A stretch of 40,951 nt of DNA from Scleroderma bovista. Its lineage: Eukaryota > Basidiomycota > Agaricomycetes > Boletales > Sclerodermataceae. The notes beneath the pieces are model-generated. The model saw only the letters and a list, made by a program, of their open reading frames with translations. It was not told where the DNA came from and searched no databases. The DNA is taken from positions 1-40,951 of the forward strand of contig JAYMGJ010000556.1 of the NCBI GenBank assembly GCA_037178675.1, written 5' to 3'. Shown here one piece after another: positions 40,744 to 40,951 of the stretch (position 1 is the first letter of the stretch; each line of letters opens with the position of its first letter). The position numbers and the translations under genes were made by a program.

Positions 40744-40951
40744 GGTACACTACCTATATATAGTAGGTGATCTGCCGATTAGTGACATCGGCTACTTCTT
40801 ATGGTTAGTAATCCACTGCACCGGAACCATAGTTAACCTCAAAAGGAAATTGTTCGGATCAAAGGAACCTTACATGACAGCTGAGGGAATTCCATTCAAC
40901 ATGGTGCATGCTATGATATGGAACGGCTTCACCAACAAAGTCTACCACATT
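40744..40951 (+). CDS. Partial unrecognised ORF running off the right edge
   Basis: A frame open for 69 codons reads VGDLPISDIGYFLWLVIHC and then GTIVNLKRKLFGSKEPYM...IPFNMVHAMIWNGFTNKVYHI to the window end. Residue composition looks like real protein and there is no repeat. A TATATATAG just upstream (about 40756-40764) could be a promoter or an intron acceptor. It is divergent from the KDZ transposase gene, whose start lies about 125 bp away. I do not recognise the family. Confidence 0.35.

Overview
The window looks like a transposon-dense stretch of an Agaricomycete (mushroom-forming basidiomycete) genome. The evidence is spliceosomal introns of only 40-55 bp with GT..AG ends, a KDZ-type transposase with a CxC2-like cysteine cluster, a TET/JBP-type 2-oxoglutarate dioxygenase gene of the kind known to travel with KDZ elements, a chromodomain Ty3/Gypsy element, and a Tnp2-type transposase remnant. 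I see no bacterial operons, no tRNA or rRNA gene, and few or no undamaged ordinary host genes.

Layout. (1) 1-19310 is bounded by inverted arms of about 1.8 kb (1-1822 and 17391-19197). The arms are built of short-period arrays of 'gtgtagtaaaagtgtac' type, 48/61-bp repeats and 94-bp modules that look like exon plus intron. Beside the right arm is a Tnp2 transposase fragment (about 17083-17400, minus). The interior is a patchwork: minisatellites, an inverted pair of gene copies built of 171-bp exon-intron modules (about 3900-5990), an antisense Gypsy tail holding a 1.2-kb solo LTR (6860-8760), a broken EDC4-like decapping-scaffold gene (11048-13020, minus), a broken Myb/SANT-like gene (14458-15494, minus), and a second deleted LTR (16713-17077). 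(2) 19450-20210 is a further array of the same family in the opposite orientation to the right arm. (3) 20205-40951 is a KDZ/TET neighbourhood: an ACCGGT-rich array (20205-21130), a TET/JBP-like gene in four exons (21545-34818, plus), an oppositely oriented array (34925-36160), an unrecognised gene (36370-37092, plus), and a KDZ transposase gene (37124-40619, minus) that converges on it.

A complete Gypsy element (22121-34041, LTRs about 642 bp, target duplication CATGT) sits inside a 41-bp intron of the TET/JBP gene. The Gypsy element was itself hit several times: a 2.34-kb element splits its 5' LTR, an 871-bp Tc1/mariner-like MITE (TA duplication) splits its integrase, and a 16-bp tandem duplication shifts the pol frame. 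It also carries an antisense gene with a Zn2Cys6-like cysteine pattern.

How the parts may work together (inference). TET/JBP enzymes oxidise 5-methylcytosine and KDZ elements mobilise DNA. The arrays around the TET gene and the two Gypsy LTRs differ mostly by CpG-to-TpG/CpA changes, and most premature stops in the decayed genes are TGA. Together this suggests a locus that was CpG-methylated and decayed by deamination, while the TET/JBP reading frame itself stayed open.
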